From Actinomycetales bacterium Actino_02 (GTDB lineage: Bacteria; Actinomycetota; Actinomycetes; Propionibacteriales; Propionibacteriaceae): 64,000 bases of DNA. Under the pieces are notes generated by a model that ran no database searches, was not told where the DNA came from, and was given only the letters and a program-made list of their open reading frames with translations. Made by a program: the position numbers and the translations under genes. The stretch is from contig LUYM01000006.1 in assembly GCA_001603275.1 (NCBI GenBank), positions 62,001 to 126,000 on the forward strand, read 5' to 3'. Shown piece after piece: positions 52,236 to 62,000 of this stretch (positions are counted from its first letter, which is position 1; the number at the start of each line of letters is the position of its first letter).

Positions 52236-52838
52236 GAGCGCCAGGTCGTCCCCGGAGGCGACGAAGCCGACCCGCAGCAGGTAGCTGCGGACGTCCGGCG
52301 ACGGGCTCTGGGCGACGATCTGGCGCGCGCCGGCGTCGGTGAATGCCCTTGTCCCGCGCCGGTACAGCCAGGTGCCGATTTGGGAGTCGCGGTAGGCGCT
52401 CATCACATAGTCGAGTTTGAGGTGCAGGGTGTCGCCGTCCCGGCTGCCCACGAAGACGCCGGCTGGCAGTCCGTTGCGGGTCAGTAGCAGCACCAGATCG
52501 TCGGTTGCCGGTCCGGTGAACTCGGGATGGAAATGTGCGATGTCAGCGGCGTGCGAACGCAGGAAATCCTGCAGGAAGGGTGCGTCCGCCGCGATCGGGA
52601 CGGCGCCCAGGTCGCGATGCGCGCTGAACTCCTTGCGCAGGAACCAAACGTTGATGGCCGCCACGGCGGTGTTGGTGATGATCACCGGGATCGAGCCGAG
52701 CGCGACGCCGTAGCCGACGAAGACCACGGAGCCGACCAACGAGACGATGCGTAGTCGCACCACCGAAGTCATCGCCAGCGAGGCAACCACCAGCGCCGAG
52801 GCCAGGTACCCGATCAGATCCACCCATGTGAAACCCAT
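52224..52838 (-). CDS. YgjV-like membrane domain fused to a GNAT-like domain
   Basis: The 204-residue protein begins with three membrane spans in the YgjV style (DLIGYLASALVVASLAM, SLVGSVVFVGYGVALG, PVIITNTAVAAINVWFL). A cytosolic portion from about residue 85 follows, with DGDTLHLKLDYVMSAYRDSQIGTWLYRRG and a C-terminal VRSYLLRVGF that read like a GNAT fold. Such fusions exist in bacteria, but no function is known. Its end overlaps the 16-base tandem repeats. Confidence 0.72.
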   Translation of the reverse strand: MGFTWVDLIGYLASALVVASLAMTSVVRLRIVSLVGSVVFVGYGVALGSIPVIITNTAVAAINVWFLRKEFSAHRDLGAVPIAADAPFLQDFLRSHAADIAHFHPEFTGPATDDLVLLLTRNGLPAGVFVGSRDGDTLHLKLDYVMSAYRDSQIGTWLYRRGTRAFTDAGARQIVAQSPSPDVRSYLLRVGFVASGDDLALALN

Positions 52839-52858
52839 CGGCCCAGCCTAGGCCACCG

Positions 52859-53094
52859 GTACGAAACGGGGATGGTTCCTGTTACGTCCCAGAGCCGGGG
52901 TCGGTACGAAACGGGGACGGTTCCCTTTTCGTCCAGCCTTGTCGGTGGGATTGGTGGGGACGGTTCCATTTCCGTCCGGCCTTGTCGGCGGTGATCGACC
53001 TCCGGGCCGATCGGGAGGGGTGAGCGAGTGGACGGTAATGGAACCGTCCCCAAGGATTGCGCTGGCTTCAGTGGACGGTAATGGAACCGTCCCC
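52859..53094. repeat. Five family A repeats in the divergent YgjV/M3 gap
   Basis: Copies: a variant GGGGATGGTTCC near 52869, GGGGACGGTTCCC near 52914, GGGGACGGTTCC at 52956-52967, and two opposite copies TGGACGGTAATGG.. at 53029-53051 and 53072-53094. They fill most of a 303-base gap between divergent gene starts (52839-53141), leaving little room for promoters. I see nothing else there. Confidence 0.86.
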
Positions 53095-53141
53095 GTGGTG
53101 CGGGGTTGGCCAAGGGCAGGGCGGACGGCGATGATGGCGAT

Positions 53142-55199
53142 ATGCCTCTCGATGCAGCCAACCCCTTCGCCAGCCCGTCCATCCTGCCGTTCGGCCTGCC
53201 CGACTTCGCGGCCATCGCCGACACCGACTACCAACCGGCGATCGAGGCGGGGATGGCCGAGCAGCTGGCCGAGCTGGACGCCATTGCGGCCAACCCTGAG
53301 CCGGCCGATCTGGCCAACGTGATCGAGGCGTGGGAGCGCAGTGGCGAGCTGTTGACCCGCTCGGCCAACGCGTTCTACACCAAGCAGCCGGCCGACACCA
53401 ACGACGTCCTGGATGCAGCCGAAGCCGCGATCGCCACCGCCTGGGCGGCCCACCACGATGCGATCTATCTCAACCGCGCCCTCTACGAGCGGGTCGCCAC
53501 GCTGGACGAGCGGGTCCGGGCCGGCGAGGTCACCCTTGACGAACAGTCGGCCTACTGGTTGAAGCGCAAGCTGGCCGACTTCGTCCGCGCCGGGGTGAAC
53601 CTGGACGGCGAGCCGCGGGCCACCCTGCAGCGGCTGAACGCCCGGATCGCCGAGCTGCAGTCGGCCTTTGGCAGGGAGAGCCTGGCCGGCATGAACGAGG
53701 CTGCCGTCCTTGTCAGCGACATGTCCGAGCTGGACGGGCTGAGTGAGCCCGAGGTGGCTGCGGCCGCCGAGCTGGCCGCCGCCCGCGGCTTGGACGGCTG
53801 GCTGATCGAGGTCGAGAACACCACCGGCCAGCGCTGCCTGGACGTGCTGACCAACCGTGGGCTGCGCGAGCGCGTCCATCGCGCAGCGATCGGACGCGGC
53901 CTGTCCGGCGCCCACGACACCCGGGCCATCGTCGCTGAACTGGCCCGGCTGCGGGCCGAGCGGGCCGCCCTGCTGGGGTTCGCCAGCCACGCCGACTACG
54001 CCGCCTCGGACGGATGCGCCGGCTCGGCCGCCGCCGTCTGGGAGCTGTTCACCAAGCTGGCGCCGGCTGCGGTCGGCAACGCGCGCGCCGAGGCGGCCGA
54101 ACTGGCCGAGCTGTGGGCCGAGCTGGCGCCCGGGGAGAGCTTCGAGGCCTGGGATTGGCAGTTCGTCAGCGAGCGGCTGCGCACCAAGAAGTTCGCCCTC
54201 GACGCCGGCCGGCTGCGTCCGTACCTGGAGCTGGAGCGGGTGCTGCACGAGGGGGTGTTCGCCGCAGCCACCGGGCTGTTCGGGATCACCTTCACCGAGC
54301 GGACCGACCTGCGCGGCTACAACGACGAGGTCCGGGTCTTCGAGGTGGACGAGGCCGACGGCACCCCGATCGGGCTCTTCCTGGCTGACTTCTACACCCG
54401 CGGCGGCAAGCAGGGCGGGGCGTGGATGAACAACCTCCGCGACCAGAACCACCTGCTGCGCCAGCTGCCGATCGTCACTAACAACGCCAACCTGGTCAAG
54501 CCGCCGGCCGGAGAGCCGACCCTGATGACCTGGGACGACGTGATCACGCTGTTCCACGAGTTCGGGCACGCTCTGCACGGGCTGCTGTCGGACACCAAGT
54601 ACCGCTCGCAGTCGGGCACCGAAACCCCGCGTGACTTCGTCGAGTACCCGTCCCAGGTGAACGAGATGTGGGCGCTCGAGCCGTCCCTGCTGCGCAACTA
54701 CGCGGTGCATTACGCCACCGGCGAGCCGCTGCCGGCGGCCTGGGTGGAGACCCTGGTGAGCTCGAACCGCTACGGGCAGGGCTACAAGACCACCGAGTAC
54801 CTGGGGGCCGCACTGCTGGATCAGGTGTGGCATTCCACGCCGCTGGCCGAACTCCCGTCCGGGCCGGACGAGGTGGAGGCATTCGAGCAGGCCGCGCTGG
54901 CCAAGGTGGGCCTGGACTACCCGCTGGTGCCGCCGCGCTACCGCTCGACGTACTTCCGGCACAGCTTCGAGGGCGGCTATGACGCCGGCTACTACGCCTA
55001 CCTGTGGAGCGAGGTGATGGACGCCGACACGGTCGCGTTCATCACCGCCAATGGCGGCCTGACCAGGGAGAACGGTGAGCGCTACCGCCGTCGGCTGTTG
55101 GCTCGCGGCGGCTCGATCGATTCGATGGACGCCTTCCGCGACTACCGAGGCGCCGACCCGGATCTCGCACACTTGCTGGCCCGCCGCGGCCTCTCCTGA
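53142..55199 (+). CDS. M3-family metallopeptidase (oligopeptidase/peptidyl-dipeptidase Dcp-like)
   Basis: The 685-residue cytoplasmic protein has the M3 zinc motif HEFGH at 472-476, with the third ligand Glu in PSQVNEMWALEP. The N-terminal ~200 residues are helical as in the family, and the C-terminal YYAYLWSEVMDADT and SFEGGYDAGYY are also conserved. It degrades peptides of a few residues. ATG 53142 is preferred over 53106, which lies in the last repeat's flank; no strong Shine-Dalgarno is seen. Confidence 0.93.
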   Translation: MPLDAANPFASPSILPFGLPDFAAIADTDYQPAIEAGMAEQLAELDAIAANPEPADLANVIEAWERSGELLTRSANAFYTKQPADTNDVLDAAEAAIATAWAAHHDAIYLNRALYERVATLDERVRAGEVTLDEQSAYWLKRKLADFVRAGVNLDGEPRATLQRLNARIAELQSAFGRESLAGMNEAAVLVSDMSELDGLSEPEVAAAAELAAARGLDGWLIEVENTTGQRCLDVLTNRGLRERVHRAAIGRGLSGAHDTRAIVAELARLRAERAALLGFASHADYAASDGCAGSAAAVWELFTKLAPAAVGNARAEAAELAELWAELAPGESFEAWDWQFVSERLRTKKFALDAGRLRPYLELERVLHEGVFAAATGLFGITFTERTDLRGYNDEVRVFEVDEADGTPIGLFLADFYTRGGKQGGAWMNNLRDQNHLLRQLPIVTNNANLVKPPAGEPTLMTWDDVITLFHEFGHALHGLLSDTKYRSQSGTETPRDFVEYPSQVNEMWALEPSLLRNYAVHYATGEPLPAAWVETLVSSNRYGQGYKTTEYLGAALLDQVWHSTPLAELPSGPDEVEAFEQAALAKVGLDYPLVPPRYRSTYFRHSFEGGYDAGYYAYLWSEVMDADTVAFITANGGLTRENGERYRRRLLARGGSIDSMDAFRDYRGADPDLAHLLARRGLS

Positions 55200-55212
55200 T
55201 CCCCGCAACCCC

Positions 55213-55278
55213 GGGGACGGTTCCATTACCGTCCAGGCTTGCCAGCGAGTTTCTTGGGGACGGTTCCATTACCGTCCG
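55213..55278. repeat. Two family A repeats in tandem orientation
   Basis: GGGGACGGTTCCATTACCGTCC occupies about 55213-55234, and the same sequence recurs 43 bases later. Both have full 7-base arms with loop TCCATT. They precede the family B palindrome at 55283. Confidence 0.87.
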
Positions 55279-55282
55279 GCGC

Positions 55283-55313
55283 CGCAGAAAAGGGGACTGT
55301 CCCCTTTTCTGCG
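55283..55313. repeat. Perfect family B palindrome between convergent genes
   Basis: CGCAGAAAAGGGGAC and GTCCCCTTTTCTGCG are exact inverted arms with a one-base centre (T). It is the cleanest copy in the window and lies between the convergent ends of the M3 peptidase and pabB-pabC genes, where it could terminate both. Confidence 0.88.
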
Positions 55314-55326
55314 AGGCTGAGTTGGC

Positions 55327-57237
55327 TCAGCGGCGGAGCAACTCGGCGGACAGCAGGCCGTAGAGCGCGTTGCCGAGCAGGATCTCCTCCGCCCGCAGCA
55401 GGTCGGACGGAACCAGCACCGACTCGATGACGCCCAACTGGGGGCTGGCCAATGCGGCCGCCCGGGTCAGGCTGGGCAGCACTCCGCAGGCCAGCGGCGG
55501 GGTGTGCCAAACCCCGCCCAGGCGGACGAGCAGGCAACTGCGGGCGCCCTCGGTGAGCTCGCCGCGCTCATTGCAGAAGACGTAGTCAAACAGGCCTTGT
55601 TCGCGGCCTTGGGCCAGTGCGCGGTCATAGCCGGCCCGCAGTGTGGTCTTGTGACGCAGGGTCGGGTCGGCGCTGTGTCGGGGCTGCGGGTGCACCGCGA
55701 AACGGGCAATCGCGACCGGATCCAGGTGTCGCAGGGTCACGCTGAGCAGGCCGTCCTCGCCGAGGCCCAGCCGCAAACCCAGCGCCGTCTCCCCAGGTTC
55801 CGCCAAGTCGGACGCCTGGGCCAGGCCGTCGGCCAGCGCCTCCGTGAAGCCGGACGGATGCGGCAGCCCCAGCTCGGCAGCGCTGGTGGCCATTCGTCTC
55901 CGATGCAGATCGGCTGCCGGCGCTACCCAGCCGAGGTCGGTCCGCTCCAGCCGGATAGTCTCGATCAGCTCGAACCGGTGCGATGCCTGATCGACGAACC
56001 GCCCCTTGAGACGGCATTCGGCCCACTCGTCCGCGGCCACCGACGGGTAGGTGATGCCCGCGCCCAGCCCGAGCCGCAGCGGCCAGCTCACCAGTCCGAT
56101 GGGCGTGGTGTCCGGCTCGGCGAGCGCCTCCAGAGTGCGAATCGGGACGCTTATGGTGACCGCGAGCCCGTCCGGTCCGGACGAGAGGTAGCCGATCGCG
56201 CCGCAGTACGCGCCACGCGGTCCGGCCTCCAGCTCGCCCAGGATCCGGATCGTCTCCCGCTTTGGGGCGCCGGTCACCGAGCCGCATGGGAACAGTGCGT
56301 CCAGCAGCTCCCACAGGCTCGGCTGTGTCTGCAGATCGGCAGTGATTGTCGTTGTCATCTGCAGAACCGAGCCGTGCTGCGCAACCGCAAACGGCTCGCT
56401 GACTGCCACCTGCCGGGTCTGCGGGAGCCGGGCCAGGTCGTTGCGCAACAGGTCGACGATCATCAGGTTCTCAGCCCGGTTCTTCGGGTCGGCGGCCAGC
56501 GTCGCTGTGTTGGCGGACGTCTCCTGCGGCGTCGTCCCGACCGACGCCGTCCCCTTCATCGGACGGGTGGTCAGCCGCCGTCCGTCGAGGGCGAAGAACA
56601 GCTCCGGCGAGAGCGAGAGCAGGGAACTCTCCGGCAGCAGCAACAGCGCGCCGTAGCCGACCTCGGCCTCGGCAGCCAGCCGAGCGAAGCCGGACGCCAG
56701 CAGCCGATCCCCGGACGAGGTGGACGGTGGAGCCCAGCCCAGCAGCCGGGTGCCGGTGGCGAAGGTGAGGTTGGCCTGGTAGGTCCGGCCGGCCGCGATC
56801 TCGTCGCGCACCTGCTGGACGGCCCGGCTGAACGCAGCCTCGGAGATCGTCGGTTCCAGCGGCGCGAACTGGGCCTCGGCCCCTGCAGCGAACTCGTCCA
56901 GCCGGGCCAACGCCTGCTCGGCGGTCAGCAGCTCACAGTCCGCGAACTCGACGGCCTGGAGCAGCGGCGTCCGGCCCGAGTCGGCGAGCGGGGCCAGCCC
57001 GTCCGCCACGGAGAAGGCCCGATAGGCCTCGTACGACAACGACAGGACGATCTCGGAGCCGGCCCGAGCGGCGGCGTCCAGTTCGCCGACCGTCTGGCGA
57101 ACCTCGTCGGCGGACGCATTGGCCGGGCACACCCAGAATCTCACCGGCCCCCGATAGCGTCGGCAGCGCGCCCCGCCGGGCTCGGAGTCGAACAGCAGGG
57201 CGCCGAGCTGCTCCAGCGGTCTGGTCATCGCGGCCAC
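55327..57237 (-). CDS. Fused aminodeoxychorismate synthase component I and 4-amino-4-deoxychorismate lyase
   Basis: The 636-residue protein joins a PabB domain (residues ~1-390) to a PabC domain (~400-636). PabB shows QVRDEIAAGRTYQANLT, RPMKGTASVG (Lys marking PabB rather than TrpE), NLMIVDLLRNDLAR and GSVTGAPKRETI. PabC shows ELIETIRLERTDLGW, the PLP Lys in HKTTLRAGYDRA, and CNERGELTEGARSCLLV. It makes p-aminobenzoate for folate; the glutaminase subunit PabA is not in the window. Start could be GTG 57237 or ATG 57228; neither has a clear Shine-Dalgarno. Confidence 0.92.
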   Translation of the reverse strand: MAAMTRPLEQLGALLFDSEPGGARCRRYRGPVRFWVCPANASADEVRQTVGELDAAARAGSEIVLSLSYEAYRAFSVADGLAPLADSGRTPLLQAVEFADCELLTAEQALARLDEFAAGAEAQFAPLEPTISEAAFSRAVQQVRDEIAAGRTYQANLTFATGTRLLGWAPPSTSSGDRLLASGFARLAAEAEVGYGALLLLPESSLLSLSPELFFALDGRRLTTRPMKGTASVGTTPQETSANTATLAADPKNRAENLMIVDLLRNDLARLPQTRQVAVSEPFAVAQHGSVLQMTTTITADLQTQPSLWELLDALFPCGSVTGAPKRETIRILGELEAGPRGAYCGAIGYLSSGPDGLAVTISVPIRTLEALAEPDTTPIGLVSWPLRLGLGAGITYPSVAADEWAECRLKGRFVDQASHRFELIETIRLERTDLGWVAPAADLHRRRMATSAAELGLPHPSGFTEALADGLAQASDLAEPGETALGLRLGLGEDGLLSVTLRHLDPVAIARFAVHPQPRHSADPTLRHKTTLRAGYDRALAQGREQGLFDYVFCNERGELTEGARSCLLVRLGGVWHTPPLACGVLPSLTRAAALASPQLGVIESVLVPSDLLRAEEILLGNALYGLLSAELLRR

Positions 57238-57368
57238 GCTAGCGGTCGACTCGCGTCGAAAGCTCGCGTTCCGGCCGAGAGCTTGTACCCAGGCGAGAGC
57301 CCTCGACGCGAGGGCGAGCCCTCAATGAGAGGCGCGGCCCGGAACGAGGTGCTCGGCGCTGACTTGGG

Positions 57369-57459
57369 TGGACGGTATTGGAACCGTCCCCGGGAGTTGG
57401 TGTGGACGGTATTGGAACCGTCCCCGGGAGTTGGTGTGGACGGTATTGGAACCGTCCCC
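57369..57459. repeat. Tandem array of three family A repeats, 34-base period
   Basis: Copies starting at 57369, 57403 and 57437 read TGGACGGTATTGGAACCGTCCCC and are separated by GGGAGTTGGTG, giving an exact 34-base period. The last copy ends at the stop codon of rarD. The spacer resembles the linker in the array at 63109-63219, so linker and repeat multiply together. Confidence 0.9.
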
Positions 57460-58397
57460 TAGTCCATGACCTCGGGTTCGATGACCAGGCTGGGGCCGCG
57501 GGCGGCCCGGAGGCTGTCAATGGTGAGGACGACCAGCGCCACCCAGACCAGACCGAAGCCGATCCACCGGGGCAGCGGCATCACCTCGTGATTGAACAGG
57601 ACGCCGATGCTGAACTGAATCACCGGGGTCAGGTACTGAATCAGGCCGATCATCGACAGCGGAATCCGCTGGGTGGCGGCGGCGAACATCAGCAGCGGGA
57701 TCGCGGTGACCGCGCCGGCCAGGGCCAGGCCCACGGCGAGTCCGGGGCCCTCGCTGAGGAAGTGGCTGCGTCCACTCACCTGCAGCCAGACCAGGAAGCC
57801 CAGGGCGAACGGAGTCAGTAGCGCCGTCTCAATGGTCAGCCCGACAAGGGGCGACACCTGACTGCCGAGTTGCTTCTTGACCAGCCCGTAGAAGCCGAAG
57901 CTGAACGCCAGCGACAGCGCCACCCATGGCACTTGCCCGTAGCCGATGGTGATCACGATCACCGCTAGCGCCCCGACGCCGAGCGCGATCACCTGCGCCC
58001 GGCGCAGCCGCTCCCCGAGCACGATCACGGCCAACGACACCGTCACCAGCGGGTTGATGAAGTAGCCCAGCGCGGCGTCGACGATGTGGTTGTTCAGCAC
58101 ACCCCACACGTAGATCGACCAGTTGGCGGTGACCAGCAGCCCGGCCCCGGTCAGTCCCCAGAACAGCTTCGGCTTGCGCAGCGCCTCGACCAGCCCGCCC
58201 ATCTGCCGCATGACCAGCAGCCCGAGCAGGCAGAAGACGAACGTCCACAGCACCCGGTGGCCGATGATCTCGAACGAGTCGGCCGCCGACAGCAGCTTGA
58301 AGTAGAACGGGAAGGCGCCCCACAGCAGGTAGGCGCCGAACGCCAGCAGCAAGCCGCGGGAGTCGAGCTTCGGCTGGGGACGTTCTGGCACCCGCAC
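57459..58397 (-). CDS. rarD: EamA-family permease RarD
   Basis: The 312-residue protein has ten membrane spans in two EamA halves. RarD signatures are GAYLLWGAFPFYFKLL at the N-terminus, NWSIYVWGVLNNHIVDAALGYFINPL and PLSMIGLIQYLTPVIQF. It starts at a GTG. RarD-type permeases are thought to move small metabolites; a link to chloramphenicol tolerance is historical. Its stop abuts the tandem repeat array. Confidence 0.92.
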   Translation of the reverse strand: MRVPERPQPKLDSRGLLLAFGAYLLWGAFPFYFKLLSAADSFEIIGHRVLWTFVFCLLGLLVMRQMGGLVEALRKPKLFWGLTGAGLLVTANWSIYVWGVLNNHIVDAALGYFINPLVTVSLAVIVLGERLRRAQVIALGVGALAVIVITIGYGQVPWVALSLAFSFGFYGLVKKQLGSQVSPLVGLTIETALLTPFALGFLVWLQVSGRSHFLSEGPGLAVGLALAGAVTAIPLLMFAAATQRIPLSMIGLIQYLTPVIQFSIGVLFNHEVMPLPRWIGFGLVWVALVVLTIDSLRAARGPSLVIEPEVMD

Positions 58398-58452
58398 ACC
58401 CTATGCGAGCCGGCGGTCAGTCACCGGCCGCTGCCCGAGGGGCGGGCCCGGC

Positions 58453-59097
58453 TCAGCGCAGGCCCAAGAAGTCGACCAGCAGCTGGTTGTACTGAGCGGA
58501 CGCTTCCAGGCTGGGCATCGTGCCAGCTCCGTCCACTTCCACGTAGAGGCCTTGTGGGAGGGCTTCGGCCAGCTGTTTCGCCGCCGCCCGGGACGGGTCG
58601 GACGCCCCGGCCAGCACCAGCGCCGATACCTCGACCGAGCCGATCTTGGTGCCGAAGTCGGCGCCGGCGATCACGTCCAGCGCGCGGAGCAGGTCGGCCT
58701 TGGTGGCCCCGCTGTCGGCCAGCGCCTGGTTCGGCAGCATTCGGATCAGCGTCTTCTGCACGCCCAGGGCCAGCCGTCCCGGGGTGAGCATGGCCCCGGA
58801 CAGAACCAGCCCGGCCACCATGCTCGGCTCGGTGGTGGCCACCTGCAGCGCGGTCATGGCGCCGAGTTGGTGGCCGACCAGCCAGGCCTTCTCGATCCCA
58901 TAGCGGTCGAGCTGGCTGATCACGTCCGCCGCCGTCGAGACAAGTGAGATGTCACCCGGCTTGCCCGGACGCAGCCCGGCCAGCCACGGTGCGATCACTC
59001 GGACCTCCGCGCCGATCGCCTCGACCTGTGGCTGCCACATCTGTGGCGTCTGGCCGGCCGAGTGCAGCAGCACCACCGGCAGCGGACGGCCGGTCAT
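58453..59097 (-). CDS. Alpha/beta-hydrolase-fold protein lacking canonical catalytic Ser and His
   Basis: The 214-residue protein has the alpha/beta hydrolase order: VVLLHSAGQTPQMW oxyanion strand, VGHQLGAMTAL nucleophile elbow (75-79), GASDP for the acid (Asp167) and DGAGTMPSLEASAQYN where the His loop should be. The elbow has Gln77 instead of Ser, and Thr193 stands where GAGHxP has His. Catalysis by the usual triad is not possible. ATG 59097 overlaps the ileS stop (TGATG). It could be a pseudoenzyme or binding protein. Confidence 0.82.
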   Translation of the reverse strand: MTGRPLPVVLLHSAGQTPQMWQPQVEAIGAEVRVIAPWLAGLRPGKPGDISLVSTAADVISQLDRYGIEKAWLVGHQLGAMTALQVATTEPSMVAGLVLSGAMLTPGRLALGVQKTLIRMLPNQALADSGATKADLLRALDVIAGADFGTKIGSVEVSALVLAGASDPSRAAAKQLAEALPQGLYVEVDGAGTMPSLEASAQYNQLLVDFLGLR

Positions 59098-62000
59098 CAC
59101 AGCTTGCTGACCGTGAAGGTGAAGCCGAGTTCCTCGTCGGCGAACCAGCCCTCACCGGCCGGGGCTTCGGCCACGTCGGTGGCCAGCACCTCGTCGGCGA
59201 TCAGTCCGGCGTGGGCGCGGATGGCGTCCGCGGTCTCACCGGTGGCCGCCCAGCGCAGCGCGATCCGATCCGACACCTCGAAGCCGGAGGCCTTGCGGGC
59301 CTCCTGGATAGCTCGGACGAACTCGCGGGCCAGTCCGGCCCGGATCAGCTCGGGGGTCAGCTCGAGATCCAGGGCCACCGTCTCGCCCTGCTCGTTGACC
59401 ACCGACCAGCCCTCGCGCGGACGCTCGGAGATCAGCACCTCCTCGGCGCTCACCTCGGTCGTTCCCAGCTCGGGCACCTCCACGGTGGCCGTGCCCGAAG
59501 CGGCCAGCGATGCGGCCAGAGCGGCAGCGTCGGCGGCAGCGATCGCATTGGCGACCAGCGGGGTCTGCTTGCCGAACCGCTTGCCCAGCGCGCGGAAGTT
59601 GCCCTTGGCCGAGTGGTCGACCAGGTCACCGGCCGAAGCGAACGACTCCACTGACTCCACGTTCAGTTCGGCCTCGATCTCGGCGATCAGCTCGGCGTCC
59701 AGCAGCCCGAACGCCGCGGACGGAACCAGCGCCCGGCGCAGCGGCTGACGGGTCTTCACCTTCGCCTCCGAGCGGGCCGAGCGGCCCAGCTCGACGATCC
59801 GGCGGGTCAGCTGCATGGCTTCGTCCAGCCGGTCGTCGATGGCGGACTCGTCGACTGCCGGCCAGGTGGCCAGGTGTACCGAAGCCGGCGCGGCGGCGTC
59901 CGTGGTGACCACGAGATCCTGCCAGACCCGCTCGGTGAGGAACGGGGCCAGCGGGGCCATCAACCGCGTGACAACGTCCAGCGTCTCGTGCAGGGTGCGC
60001 AGAGCGCCGTCGCTGCCCTCCCAGAAGCGGCGCCGCGAACGACGGACGTACCAGTTGGACAGGTTGTCGACGAAGTCGGCCAGCAGCGAGCCGGCCCGCT
60101 GGGTGTCGAAATCCTCCAATGCGGCAGTGACCTCGCGGACGAGCACATTGCGGGCGCTGGCCAGCCAGCGATCCAGCACGTGCGTGGGCTCGCCGGACGG
60201 CGCATCGACCGGCGACCAGGAGTTCGCCCGGGCGTACAGGCTCTGGAAGGCGACCGTGTTCAGGTAGGTCATCAGCACCTTGCGGACGGTCTCCTGGATG
60301 GTCTGGTGACCAACCCGGCGAGCCATCCACGGCGAGCCGCCGGCGGCCATGAACCAGCGCACCGCGTCCGCACCGTGCTTATCCATCAGCGGGATCGGCT
60401 CCAGGATGTTGCCCAGGTGCTTGCTCATCTTGCGGCCGTCCTCAGCCAGGATGTGGCCCAGGCACAGCACGTTCTTGTAGCTGGACTCGTCGAAGACCAG
60501 GGTGCCGATCGCCATCAGCGAGTAGAACCAGCCACGGGTCTGGTCGATGGCCTCACAGATGAAGTCGGCCGGATAGGCGGCCGCGAAGGCCTCCTTCGAG
60601 CCGTCCACCCACGGGTAGCCGAGCTGGCCGAACGGCATGGCGCCGGAGTCGAACCAGGCGTCGATCACCTCGGGCACCCGGTGCGCGGTCTTGCCGCACT
60701 GCGGGCAGGCGAAGGTCACGTCGTCGACGAACGGACGGTGCGGGTCGAGCTCGGACAGGTCGACGCCGGTCAGCTCGGACAGTTCGGCCCGGGAGCCGAC
60801 GCAGGTCTGGTGCTTGTCCTCGCAGCGCCAGATCGGCAGCGGCGTGCCCCAGTAGCGCGACCGGGACAGCGCCCAGTCGATGTTGTTGTTCAGCCAGTCG
60901 CCGTAGCGTCCCCACTTGATGTGCTCGGGGTACCAGTTGGTGTTGGCGTTCTCGCGCAGCAGGGCGTCCTTGATCGCCGTGGTGCGGATGTACCAGGACG
61001 GCTGGGCGTAGTAGAGCAGCGGGGTGTGGCAGCGCCAGCAGTGCGGGTAGGAGTGCATGTGGTGCTCGACGGCGAACATCAGGCCACGCTTGGTGAGGTC
61101 GTCGATGACCACGGCGTCCGCGTCCTTGAAGAACAGGCCGCCGACCAGGTCGAGGTCCTCTTCGAAGGTGCCGTCAGGGCGCACCGGGTTCACCAGCGGC
61201 AGGCCGTAGGCGCGGCAGGCCTCCATGTCGACCTCACCGAAGGCCGGGGCCTCGTGGACCAAGCCGGTGCCGTCCTCGGTGGTCACATAGTCAGCGAGCA
61301 GGACGTAGTGAGTGCCGCCGACCACGTCGGGGAACTCGACCAGATCCAGCGGACGGCTGTACTTCCAGTACTCCAGCTCCTTGCCCTGGAAGGTCTGGCC
61401 GAGCAGCCAACCATCGCCGAGCACCTTCTCGGCCAGCGCCTCGGCGACGACCAGCGACTCACCGTCCGGCTCATCCTTGGTGGCCACGACGTAGGTGACG
61501 TCGGGGTGCACGGCGGCGGCGGTGTTCGAGACCAGGGTCCACGGCGTGGTCGTCCACACCAGCAGGGACGCCTTGCCGGCCAGCGGGCCCGAGGTCAGCG
61601 GGAATCGGACGTACACGCTGGGGTCGGTGACATCCTCGTAGCCCTGGGCCAGCTCGTGGTCGCTCAAGGTGGTGCCGCAGCGCGGGCAGTACGGGGCGAC
61701 CCGGTAGTCCTCGACCAGCAGCCCCTTGTCGTGGATCTGCTTCAGGGCCCACCAGACCGACTCGACGAAGCTCGGGCTCATCGTCCAGTACGCCTCGTCG
61801 AGGTTCACCCAGTAGCCCATCCGCGTGGTGAGCTCGGTGAACGCGTCCACGTGGCGGCTGACCGACTCGCGGCACTTGGCGTTGAACGCTTCGACGCCGT
61901 AGGCCTCGATGTCGGGCTTGCCGTTGAAGCCCAACTCCTTCTCAACGGCCAGTTCGACAGGCAGACCGTGGCAATCCCAGCCGGCCCGGCGCTCGACGTG

